Source: Guillardia theta CCMP2712 (lineage: Eukaryota; Cryptophyceae; Pyrenomonadales; Geminigeraceae). Taken from it: a stretch of DNA of 64,000 bases. The notes below the pieces were generated by a model. The model did no database searches, was not told the DNA's origin, and saw only the letters and a program-made list of their open reading frames with translations. Below, in pieces: positions 23,018 to 33,456 of the stretch; the first letter of the stretch is position 1, and the number at the start of each line of letters is the position of its first letter. The position numbers and the translations under genes are program-made. The DNA lies in contig NW_005434668.1 of assembly GCF_000315625.1 (NCBI RefSeq), positions 66,852 to 130,851 of the forward strand, given 5' to 3'.

Positions 23018-26000
23018 TCAAACTCTCACTCCCCTCCTACTCGCCCCCCACCTCCTTGCCCGCTTCTTCCTCAGCCGATGCAGCAGCCCCCGAGCGTCCT
23101 GCAGCTCCTGCCTGTACTTCTCCGACGTCGCCATGCTCACCCCGCAAGCCTCGCAGGCCTCGAGCGCTGCCGTCACAGCGGCTTCTGCCCTCGTGACTGT
23201 CGCCTCTGCCTCCTCCATCATCATCTTCTTGACCCTGGCAGGCTGCCTGGCAGCTCTCTCGGCCTCCAGCTCGGCAGAGAGAGCTGCTGAGACAGCCTGC
23301 TGGAGGAGGAGGAGGTTCGCGTGGTACAGAGCCTCCCTCTCCTCCATCCTGATGCTCCTCACCCTTGTGTTGTGGTTCCACCCGTCGGACTTCACCAGCT
23401 GCGTCGTCACTGTCCTCGTGCTCCATCCCACCTTGTTCCTGCAGCGCATCGAGAGCTCCAGCAGCTGATCGTCGCGCCTGCAGGGCAGCCGGTGGGAGCA
23501 AGTCACCTCGCAAGGCAGCACGATCTTGAGATCCCTTCCGGAGGCGAAGACGCCGGAGACTTCCCAGAGCTCGATCTCGCTCCCCCCGTCGTGGTCCGGG
23601 TAGCTCCACTTGAACTGAGCTGTGTTGTCGTCGAGCCTCTCCACAGTGAAAGAGGAGGGAGGGGACGGGAGGGACGGGAGGGTCCTTGCTGAGCACGCAG
23701 GGGAGTAAGGTCCCGCACCGACCTCACTGACGCATCGAATCTTGATCTCTCCCACGAGCTGCGCGGGCTGCAGGTTGCCGATCATGTACCCCTCCCTGTA
23801 TGCCTCTACCCTGACCCCCACTTCCTCCTCCTCTATCCGGTACGAGAGCTCGTAGTGCAAGACCTCAGCTGCTCCCTTCCTCCACTCCACCAGCACGGCA
23901 GAGCACAACACGCCCTGGGCGGTGACGTCAGCGGGAGGAGGAGGAACAAGCGCGTCCGTGTGCAGGAGCAGCTCGGGGGTCGGGGAGCCGAGGGAGCTGC
24001 TGGAGTTGTACTCGTCTCCTGCTCCGTTCTTAGCGTAGAGGGTGAGGCGGATGGAGGAGCCTGGGGCAAGGCCCTGGACCTTGTGGACGAGAGGAACGTC
24101 ATGGGGAACGAGGTCGGAGACAGCCGTGTGCATCTTGCAGGGCCTCGCGGACTTGAGCCTTGACTTGTCGTTGTCCGTCTTAGGGGAGGAGGAGGTGGCC
24201 CAGCCTGCCTCGTCGACGAGGAGCCCGAAGATGTAAGCGAGGCTCAAGCACATCCTGAAGCGAAACTGGCGGACGAAGGAGAAGAGGAGGAAGCCCTCGA
24301 CGTCCGCGTACACGACCCACCGCTCGTCCTTCTCCGCTGGCACCAAATCCTGCAGTGCTCGCTCTGTCCTCTGCGCGAGCTGAGAAGGCTGACAGTAGAA
24401 GGGAGGGATGAAGATGCTTCGCTCCCACGACCAGACCTGCCCGACCTTCTCCTGCACGAGGATGACGTTGTTGTCGCTCCTGATCACCGGATACTGCATC
24501 GACGCTCGTTGCTGCACGAGCCTCGGGACTTGAGCATAGAACCAGCTCGCCTCGCTGAACCCTTCCCTCCCCCACCAGTCCTTCCGATCCTCCTCGCTGC
24601 TTGCTGCCGCATCCTCCTCAGACGCGCTTGAAATCTGCTCCTCCTCCTTCCTCCCTGGTCTTCGTGCTGAGGAGGAGGGGCGACGCGTGTAGCCCATGGT
24701 CTGCATCTCACGGAGGAGATCTTGAGTGGACACGTCTTCCGTCCGCGTCTCCTCGCGCTCCCCTCGCCTGATTCTCATCTCGATCCGGTATCCGATCACC
24801 CCGAACGGACTGTTGGACGTCACCGGCGGCATCCACGCGAGGATCGCAAAGTCTTTCCCGGCAGAGACGCACTCGAGGAGGAGGGGGGGGGTGGAAGGGA
24901 AGGCCTTGGTTCGCACTGACATGGGCTTGCTCCACACGCTCCACCCGGCCTCGTTCCTCCCGCGGATGCGCGCGTTCAGCTGCATGGAGGGGAGGAGGAT
25001 GTCGGGGATGGACATGAGGCTCGTCGCGTCTGCCACCTGCTTCCCGCGCGTCGCCGTGAGCACCAGGCGGCTGGTGCAGAAGAAGCTCTCCTTCCACGTC
25101 ACCTTCCCTCGGAAGAGGCGGCCGAACCGAAGGTCCTTGTACTCGAGCTCGTAGGCGCTCACCGTCGACCCCAGGTCCCTCGAGGGAGTCCAGCTGAAGG
25201 TCACGAAGAAACTCTCCACGTCGAGCGTGTGGAGGTCTTGAGGGGCGAGAGGAGGAGCAGCGGCGGTTGAGAACTTGACGGGGAGGCTGAGAGGGCTGGC
25301 GATCCCATGCTCGCTCATGGACTGCATGCAGAACTGATAGTGGGTCAGAGGCGTGAGATGCTCCAGGAAGAGGCTTCCTCCTGCCTGCGTCGCTCCCAGG
25401 GAGGAGTCAGCGCCATGCTCGTCCGAGACGTCGATGGTGATGGTGCGTCTTTCCCCTGGGGTGGAGCCGGTGCGGGAGGAGTCAACGGGCTGGAGGAGGG
25501 AGGTCTCGAGGAAGAGGATGAACGACTGAAGCCTCTCCTCCCTCGCATGCGGCTGCTTCCATCCTATCACGCAGCTCGTTGTGCTGATCGTCGACGGCTT
25601 CACGTGCAGGTCGGTGGGAGCCTTGGGGACGAGCTTGAGGGGCTTCTGCGGAGAGGCAAGTCGCTGCTTGACGCTCTCATGCGCCTCGTGGTGGAAGGAG
25701 ACGACGTTCATGAGGCAGAGGAGCCAGTCGACCTGAACCTCCTCCAGCCGCTGGTAGTCGCCCGGATACTTCAGGTGGTGATCGTTCTCTGCCGCTGCTC
25801 GAATTTTGTCGCGCATGGAGGAGAAATCCATGGGCCACACGACGAGCTTGGAGAAGGAGTCGACAGTGGAGCTGGAGGAGAGGTCTCCCCCGTGAAGATG
25901 CACGTCAGATCGCGGGTCCTCCATCGGGTGCTGCATGTGGCACTCGATGTCCTTGGAGGCCAGGAAGTGAAGCATCTCCTGGATCTTCTCGTGCGAGCGA

Positions 26001-28161
26001 CGCGTCGCCTCGTCGCGCTCCCACGCGTATCGTCCCAGCTCGAACATGGACTTGATCGGCAGGTTCCTGACCTCATCGTCATCACCTCCTCCTCTCCCCT
26101 CCTCCTCCCTCGCAGCTCACCAGTGCCTCTGCGCCTCCTCCACGTCTTGGAAGCGCTTTACGTAGAGCTGCAGGAAGTTTTCGTCTCCCCTCTCCTCCGC
26201 ATCGGCCACCAGCCCCTTGAACTGATCAGGAAGCAAGCCTCTCAGTCGCTTCGCTTGCGTCCATCGCAGCCAGAAGGGCAGGTGCTCGAGTCGCTCCCTG
26301 AGCCTCTCCTCCTCCTTCTTGTCCTGCAGCTTCGTCAAGGTTGTGCGATGCTTGCGGAAGACGCGGATGCCTCTGAAGACCTCAGTCAGTCCCTCTCCTT
26401 TCCTCCGCATGTCAAACCTTGACCCGAGGTGAACGGCATGGCGGTAGAAGCGATTCGTATCGCCTGAGACAGCGCGGCAGTAGCTCCAGGTGTTGCAGAT
26501 CATGATGAGGAAGTCGAGAAAGAGCATCTGCCATGTCTGATAGTGACCCGACCAGATCTGCTGTCTCATCTTTGAGAAGTCTAAGAAAGGAACTCCCTCA
26601 TAGCCGGTGTCTACTATGCCCGCAACGAAGGGAATGGCGAACGGCTGTTGAGGTGACGTCAAGTTGGAACATTCAAGTCAAGATAGAAACATCTCACGTT
26701 TTCATCTCGATCCTCGATCGCGACATGATCACTCGATGATGAACCTGGTCGATGAATGATGTTGATGACTTCAAACAAGTTCTCCTTGTCAGTCTTGCTG
26801 ATCTCATCTATCACTGACAGCAGGCCCTGCATGAAGTTGCGCTCCTCGTCTAGAACAGGCCTGTCGATTCACTCAGTCGTGATCGTTGCAATGGCATCAT
26901 ACCGGACATATTCGCTCTCATCGAACAAGAGCTCTTCCTTACTCGACTCTATCGGTTTCTCGTCCATGGCTTTTTTCTTCTTCGCCGCCACAGCAAAGGG
27001 ATTCACCTTAGCGTGTCCCGAGCGCATCTGACGACTGTTCTCACGACGATCAAGAGCGCTGTAAGACTCACTTGAACGCATTCGAGGAAGAAGAGATAGT
27101 CCCTGGCAGCCATGGCCTCATACGCATACTTGACGTTTGCATTCAGAGCTTTCAGAGAGATGGGAAGGCAGGTCTCGAACAGACGGTGGTATGTGTATCT
27201 GTTGAGCGTTCAGACATCAAGTCAGAGCATGTCACATGTATCACTCACCCTGCTTTCACAAACAAGTGCAGTTGTTCTTTCATCCCGCACCAGTCAAGAA
27301 ACGCCTCGAGCTCTATCCTATCATGCTGGCGCCGGACTGACAGCAACTGAGGAGAAGGCGAACGAAACAAGATGAATCACTTGAGTTGGCGGCGCCCAGC
27401 CACTGCTCTATGATCTCTTGAACATACCTGAGAGACGTTCAGCTGCTATGGCTCTGACATGTGACCTGGTCACCTGTAGATGGGAACAGACGCTGCTTCG
27501 ATCGGCTTCCAGTTGCGATGGTTCACAACGTTGAGATCGCCTCCCATCTCCACCAGGTATTCACACACCGCGCTCTTCCCCCTCCTGCCATGCGCTCTCA
27601 GAGCTTGTTCGCCGCACTCGCACATGACCTTGCAGCCAAGTGCAGCGGAGAGTTTCCCTTGCAGTCTTGTGCGTTGATGTCTTGTCCTGCAGCGATGAGG
27701 TGCATGATACACTCCTTGTGACCTGAATCTGCAGCCCTGAAGGAGGATCAGCAGCAGGCGCCACAGGCAGCAACACGCTCGTCTGCTCTACCAGTGGATG
27801 GGCAACCTTCCGTCCTGGTCTCGCAGCCTTATGTTGGCTCTCTTCATGATCAAGTAGGAGAGACACTCGGTGCTTCCCGACAGAGCAGCCACATGCAAGG
27901 GGGTGAGTCCTGCCAGCTGACAGTGATCATGACATCCAGTCTCTCCTCCTCCTCCTACCTGATTCTGATGGAACATCGACGTGTCGCCTTGCAAGTGCAG
28001 CTGTTCCCTCTATCGACGCTTCCCTGCCGCCACATCAGACCCTCGGCTTCAGCAGACGAGCACGCGAGCAAGCAGCAGACCCACAGGAGCTCCAAGTCGT
28101 CCTCCTTGGCGGCGTCGTGCGCCACACACCACCCTGCTTCCTCCAGGGCCGCCATGCCCAT
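23018..28161 (-). CDS. ankyrin repeat / tandem bromodomain / fibronectin type III protein
   Basis: Start ATG at 28161 (MGMAALEEAGWCVAHDAAKE). Three ankyrin repeats follow across short exons (AGLTPLHVAALSGSTECLSY, LIAAGQDINAQDCKGNSPLH, YLVEMGGDLNVVNHRNWKP). Helical linker exons (27350-26760) precede a bromodomain exon at 26662-26117 (DFSKMRQQIWSGHYQTW with Asn-Tyr in ICNTWSYCRA). The long exon 26047-23018 starts with a second bromodomain-like fold (WPMDFSSMRDKIRAAAE ... LLCLMNVVSF) and continues with about five FN3 domains (GWKQPHAREERLQSFILF, FSWTPSRDLGSTVSAYELEY, ILAWMPPVTSNSPFGVIGYR, VEWRKGAAEVLHYELSYRI, FKWSYPDHDGGSEIELWEV) and a helical C-terminus. Bromodomains read acetyl-lysine, so a chromatin reader is likely, but FN3 domains are usual in extracellular or cytoskeletal proteins. 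Two adjacent genes cannot be excluded; same strand and phase-compatible joins favour one. Confidence 0.65.
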
Positions 28162-28533
28162 CAACGGCCGGCCGACAAAGAGGCCTGGCGCTGCCTCCCC
28201 AACACTTGGCTGCGGGCACGTTCAATCAGGCTTGCCAGCGGCGGGGCCCTGGCCCGGGGGGGACCGGGCCGCGGCTTGAGAGCCAGTGAGACTGAGGGTT
28301 GTGAGACGCTGACCGGGCTGGGGCTGGTGACTGCAAGGGCGGAGAAGAATCAGAAGACTCAAAGACTCTGACAAGACTCGATGACCGTATGAAGCTACCG
28401 TGATGATGTGAGCTTTATCATTCAGATTTATTTCACAATTCAAAGATTCAAAATGACAACATCTGATCGAACATATCGACATCACATTGCGGGCATTTAC
28501 ACTGATGATAAACAAGAATATCCAACTAATGTA
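28162..28533. other. intergenic with GC-rich island (28170-28330)
   Basis: Upstream of the ankyrin-bromodomain gene. ggccctggcccggggggga-type sequence with repeated ctgaccgggctgggg motifs. No coding frame of note. Confidence 0.45.
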
Positions 28534-29815
28534 TCATGATTCATGCACCCACTGCATATCCATCAATTCCTGCTCCATCCTTATTTCCCTCCTTTTCTCC
28601 TTAAGTTGTATACAGCCGTCCACGTATTCACCCATCTTTCCATCAAAAAAGCAGCGAAGTTCGAAGAGGTCAAAGCTTGTTGGATTTTTTGGCACATGCC
28701 CTCCCAACAGTAACTGTATCAGGATTAGTGGAAAACAAATCAACTCAATCATGGTGTGATTACGTGATGGACATCCAGGAAGAGATTGAAGAAAATCTTC
28801 ATGAAGGGAGGGTGTTCCGTATGACACCTAAAACAGTCATCACGGCTTGTTCAAAGGAGTATTAGGTTCAAGAAATCTTACAGCGTGAAGAAGTCTTCGA
28901 ACGAAAGCAAGCCATCCAAATCTAGTGTGCTGTGTGCTCGGATGTTTTTCAGGACCTTGATGTAAATCTTCGAGGGGGCAGGCCTCGTTATGAACTGAGA
29001 ATATTCGATTGCTCCGCGTATGTGCATTCCATGGCAGCTACTCAGCACATCTCGAATAAGCCTTGCAACTGTTCTCACTGGAACTTGGACGTTGTCAATT
29101 CCAGATCGAGTATCAGATTGATCACAAGCAATCATTGCAAAATCTTTCTCAACAAATTTCGCTGACTTGTCGCTCAACAAAATTTCTCATCCGTGAATAG
29201 AGCCAACCACCACCAGTACCTCATCACATCAACTGGGCTTACGCTTTCACAGTGCATCTTGTAAAATATCATGAACTCTCGCAGGTCTAAGTTGCCGTCC
29301 TTGTCATTGTCAAAGCAACTGATAACACGATTTAGCACCAAGTTCCTTTCCGAAGGCCAACCCAACATCCGCGCAAACTTTGCAGGCATCAAGTGCCCTT
29401 TTTTGTTGGAGCATTGCTTGAACGTGTTCAGCGCTCGATAGCAGTCATGCGGTTGCAATCTGAGCCTTGTTGAAAACTCTCTCAAGCCCATGGAATGGAA
29501 CCGCATATTTACATTTTCAACTCCTACTTTAACCTAAAAGAAATGGTTAGCTCAGCTTGGGTCCCTCGTTCATAAATGGCAAATCACCTTCCACAAACTG
29601 TCCATGACCTGAGTCTCAAGTAGGTCACCAGGTACTTCTTGCGACACTTCACTCTCGTAGCTTGTTTGTCTGCTCCTCAATGGAGGAGGAGCTTCCTTCT
29701 TTCTGCTGAGAATCACACCCATTCTGGTCGGTATTCCTTCAAGATTCTGATCCTTAAAGTTTTCCTCTCGATGCGTCCATACAGAAAACTTCAACCCTGG
29801 GCAACTCACAATCAC
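28534..29815 (-). CDS. EF-hand calcium-binding protein
   Basis: Exon 29815-29588 reads FFVIVSCPGLKFSVWTHREE and ends before a GTGATT donor. The next exon (from about 29535) encodes helical RLQPHDCYRALNTFKQCSNK and a canonical EF-hand, CFDNDKDGNLDLREFM (D-x-D-x-D-G-x-L-D-x-x-E). A 50-nt intron follows the codon for VDVM, then an exon with a second, weaker EF-hand (ALDLDGLLSFEDFF-type loop, seen as STLDLDGLLSFEDFF), and a last exon from about 28827 (VSYGTPSLHEDFLQSLPG ... MDMQWVHES-stop at 28534). The true start lies at or upstream of 29815; no in-frame ATG is there, so a 5' exon is probably missing. Likely a calcium-sensing regulator in the calmodulin/calcineurin-B/recoverin superfamily; partner unknown. 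Confidence 0.6.
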
Positions 29816-29849
29816 AAAGAAGTCTCTGACTTCACGTGCTCCACTAGTC

Positions 29850-31303
29850 GTGCATGGAGGGTCTGATCTTCCCTTCCTGTTCCTCCTCCTGCTTCGCGTC
29901 TGCGTTCTCCTGGTACGATACTCTTCTCCTCGCTCCTCCTTTTGTTCCTACAGCACCTGCCAACCTCCCAGTCCCGCTCCGCAACTGGCAACCCCCGGGG
30001 TACCCTACCCCTGCCCGTAGCCTTTTTCTTCTACCCTCCCCTTCCCCCTCTGTTTACGTACCACCCCCTCAAGTCAAAGTCAAGTAAAGCTTTGAAGTAC
30101 CCCTCCCCTCAGCCCCCGGGACAGCTATCAAACATTTTTAAATCCTACCGCTTCATTCCGGGCCCCCCGGCCTCTTCGCCTCAGCAAGTGTCGCGGTCAC
30201 GTGTCCTCCTGTACCGGCAGCCGCTCCGGCCCGGGCCCCGGGGGCCCACAGTGGGCCACCGTGACTGCCGCACCGTTCAGTCACTGAGAGGCCGCGGCAC
30301 TCAGGCGCCTATAAACTTTCAAAACTGTACGTCGGTCACTAGCACGGTGCGGCCCTGAGTGTACTCACGGTAACCACCGGCCAGGGCGACCCCCGCGGCC
30401 GGTCTGTCGGAGTACCGGGCCGAGGGGGGGTACCCGGCGGCCCCGGCCCTACTCACTACGGTAGGCGCTGAGCCGGGGGGGCGGGGCCGCTGGTGGCCGG
30501 GCCGGTAACTCAGTATCGGACTCCGGGAACAGACTGAGAGCCTGACGGTGACAGTGAGGCTGACTCGCCCGTGACTCGGACTCCCGGGTCACGCGGCGCA
30601 GGCTTTGTTAGCCTGCACTGTGCCAAAAGTAACTAGAACGCCAAGACCGAGTTTAATGCACACGAAGACTGTATGCTAGGATCGGGTGTGAAACCGGCGA
30701 AGCGGCATCCAGACATGCGAGGACCTTGCGGCAAGACAGTTAGCCTCGGAAAGCCCCCTCTCCCGGCCGGCTGCCGCGGGCGGCAAGAGAAATCCGCCCC
30801 AGAGAAAGACATACTGACATGAGCAGAGGCAGCGAACCATCGGAGTCAATAGAACTGAAATAGATAGAGATGTCCTCGGACTACCCTACCCCTCTTTCCA
30901 TACGGTCCCCCACAAGAGTGGGGAGACTACCGGTCCTTCGGGTCATTACAAGTCAACGGACAATGCAGCTAGCTAGCTAGGGCTGAACTTGACGAGATTA
31001 CTGTGACGGGATCGCAGCGGGTTGACATGAGCAGACCGTAGCCGAGTATTGTGAACATGAGATGGAGGAGGACAGTAAGAGGTGATGTCACACGTGGAGT
31101 TTGAAGTTGACGAGATGTTGCGACAGTTTTCAACTGAAGTCACTCGTGAGGGGGAAGGTTCAGTTAGATCTGACATGTTCTATGCAGGTTCAACGTTGGG
31201 ATGGTCTTGATGGGATGAGGTGGCTGATATAACCATCACTGATATCAAGGGAACTTACGGAACATGCCGCTGAGAGGTCGTCGTGAAGTCTAGCTGACAG
31301 CTG
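29850..31303. other. intergenic, long GC-rich island (about 30130-30800)
   Basis: 29980-30120 is rich in CCCTACCCC and ACCCCC words. 30130-30620 is a GC-rich block (ggcccgggccccgggggccc, cggccccggccc) mixed with gtgactcgg/tcactgag words. 30960-30980 is a ctagctagctag run. No tRNA, rRNA or ORF is recognised. Confidence 0.5.
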
Positions 31304-32636
31304 ATGGGGGTGGCAGCTTCATTGAGGGGCCCGGGCGAGGACTCGATCCCCCCTCCCCAACCAGATGAAGCTCCAGCAATCAACAATCAGAAATGCTCCG
31401 CAAAAGTCAAGATGTTATCCAGCCTTCTCAACGAAGAGTCTCGTTCAAACCAGGTATACTTGACATTGTTATTCAATATTTCCCTTCAAGCCCTTAGAGA
31501 CAAACTTACTCAGTCCTCCTTTCAGAATGATGAGATATTGGCCGTGACATCTGACGATTCCTTGGATGCAACAAGCTCTACAAGTGACCAAGATGAGCCG
31601 CAGAGCCGCCCACAAACACGAACTTCTCGAGCATCATCAAATTTGGTACAGCTCACTGACTTAAAGGCTTCACGCACCAACGCAAGAAGGATGGATGTGA
31701 GTGTAACAAGGATGGAAGAGGGCCCTAGTGGAAGGCAAGGAGCATGGCAAGACAGCGTCTTTCAGATGGAGCTTGAAGCCAACGAGGAGCTGGTGCAATC
31801 TTTCCGACAACGGATGGAGGAGGTAATGAGCGCCATCATCCCTCCCCGCACTCTTATGCTTCATACAATGCAGGCTGAGAAGTCCAAGGCCGAGCTGGAG
31901 GCCGAGCTGGAGAAGGCCAAGCGTGAGAGTGAAGAGACGTTTCAGTCCATGCAGAATCGGTTAGATCAGCAAGAGCATGAAAACTTTGTGCTCCGAGAGA
32001 ACGCGGTACATGTTCTATGCGCGATTCGATCTCATGCCTGATCTTTTGTGATCCACGTAAAGCTGAGGCTGCACAGAGAGCTTGACGCCATCCGGTCGAC
32101 TTTCATGGAGAAGCAGAAGGAGGGGGATGACGAGGTAAATCGAGGTAGACTCTGCCAGCACTGAAGGAACGGAAGGTGAATAGACTTCGAAATGAGCTGC
32201 GATTAGCCAGGAGGTAAGGGAGGATTGTTCTCTTTAGCTTCATTGCGGTGGTTGTAACATCAACACGTCACAACATCAGGCACGAAGAGTATCTTTCTAA
32301 GGAGCTCGAGAGACAGGTAGCACCCTCGAAACTATTTCTTGAACCTGATCCAACACGAATACAGAAGCGAAATGCTGAATCCACCCAAGAAGAAATGACC
32401 AAGTATTATCAGGTGCAAGGAAGTTACTTGTTCCGCTGCTCTTTGATCCCCAATGCTTGCAGGATCAAATCGAGAAGTTGAAATTAGAGAACATTATGAT
32501 GAGCGAGAGCATCGACACGATGGTGACTGGTATGTTGTAGATGTGTTGAATCCATCGGATGCGTTGATGACTGAGATCAGGACGATCCATCAAATCGATC
32601 TTTCAAGAGAAGTTGAACGAACCAGGTTCGGATTGA
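31304..32636 (+). CDS. coiled-coil protein with possible N-myristoylation site
   Basis: Begins MGVAASLRGPGEDS, which fits a myristoylation consensus (Gly2, small residue at 6). Exon 1 is followed by a 37-nt GT-AG candidate intron near 31456. A Ser/Asp-rich linker then leads to long heptad-rich segments (QMELEANEELVQSFRQRMEE, KAELEAELEKAKRESEETFQ, RLDQQEHENFVLRENA). Small exons continue the helix (LRLHRELDAIRSTFMEKQK, HEEYLSKELERQ, STQEEMTKYYQ, DQIEKLKLENIMMSESID) and the gene ends at a TGA at 32634-32636 in frame with IFQEKLNEPGSD. No catalytic motif. Probably a membrane-tethered structural or scaffold protein (inference). Terminal exon borders are approximate. Confidence 0.55.
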
Positions 32637-33456
32637 CAAGGTCAAAGTAGATCGTTCAGGGCTCGACGGAGGAAAGCTTGCGCTTAACATGTAGGTTAGA
32701 GTACGAATGTTTATGATAGAAAGATGCGGAAAAGTTTTCCCCCCCCCCCCCCCCCCCCCCCGCTCTCTTCTTCTTCTTCTCCTCCTCCCTCTCCTCCTCC
32801 TCCTCCTCCCTCTCCTCCTGCTCCTCCTGCTCCTCCTGCTCCTCCTGCTCCTCCTGCTCCTCCTGCTCCTCCTGCTCCTGCTCTAATCGCTCCCTCCTCA
32901 TTTACGTAGGTAGTTTCGAATGTCAGCATTCGAGCCACAAACCCAGACTGACCTGGGGTGGGTGGTCTTCTCCCACCTTGGTACCCACCAGGATGGTACT
33001 ACGGTATGAAAAAAAGGGGTACCTATAAAGGTTGGAGGGATCCCCGTGGGTGGGGGGTGAAGGTTGAGGAAAGGGATATGGCGGGGAATAGGAGGAGTTT
33101 GCGGCGAGGGGAAACATGCGAGGAGGAGAGGAGAGGAGAGGAGGAGAGAAGTTAGGAAGAGGGGGAGAGGGAGCGCAGTCAAGCAAAGCCAGGAGGGAGG
33201 AGGGAGACGAGATACAAGGCAGGAAGAAAGACAGACGTTGATGCGCCCTTGAGATCTCCACGACGATTTCTTCCCTGCGACTACACAGAGTCTGGTCGAC
33301 CTTGACGTGAGAGGCAAGATGGGGAGACGAGGAGAAGCAAACAAGGAGCAACAACAGGTGTGATGCAGCTCTTGTTCCCCTCATGTGCTGTCGAATGATT
33401 CAAGTCCGCAGCATCAGCGGCTTCGATGTCGAACGAATGTGGTTGATTACAGCATA
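32637..33456. other. intergenic with poly-C and CT-rich repeats
   Basis: 32740-32760 is an uninterrupted C run, followed by CTC/TCC repeats and a TCCTGC hexamer array (about 32812-32880). 32940-33060 contains GGGTGGG/GGTACC motifs, and 33110-33180 is GAGAGG-rich. No gene seen. Confidence 0.5.
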
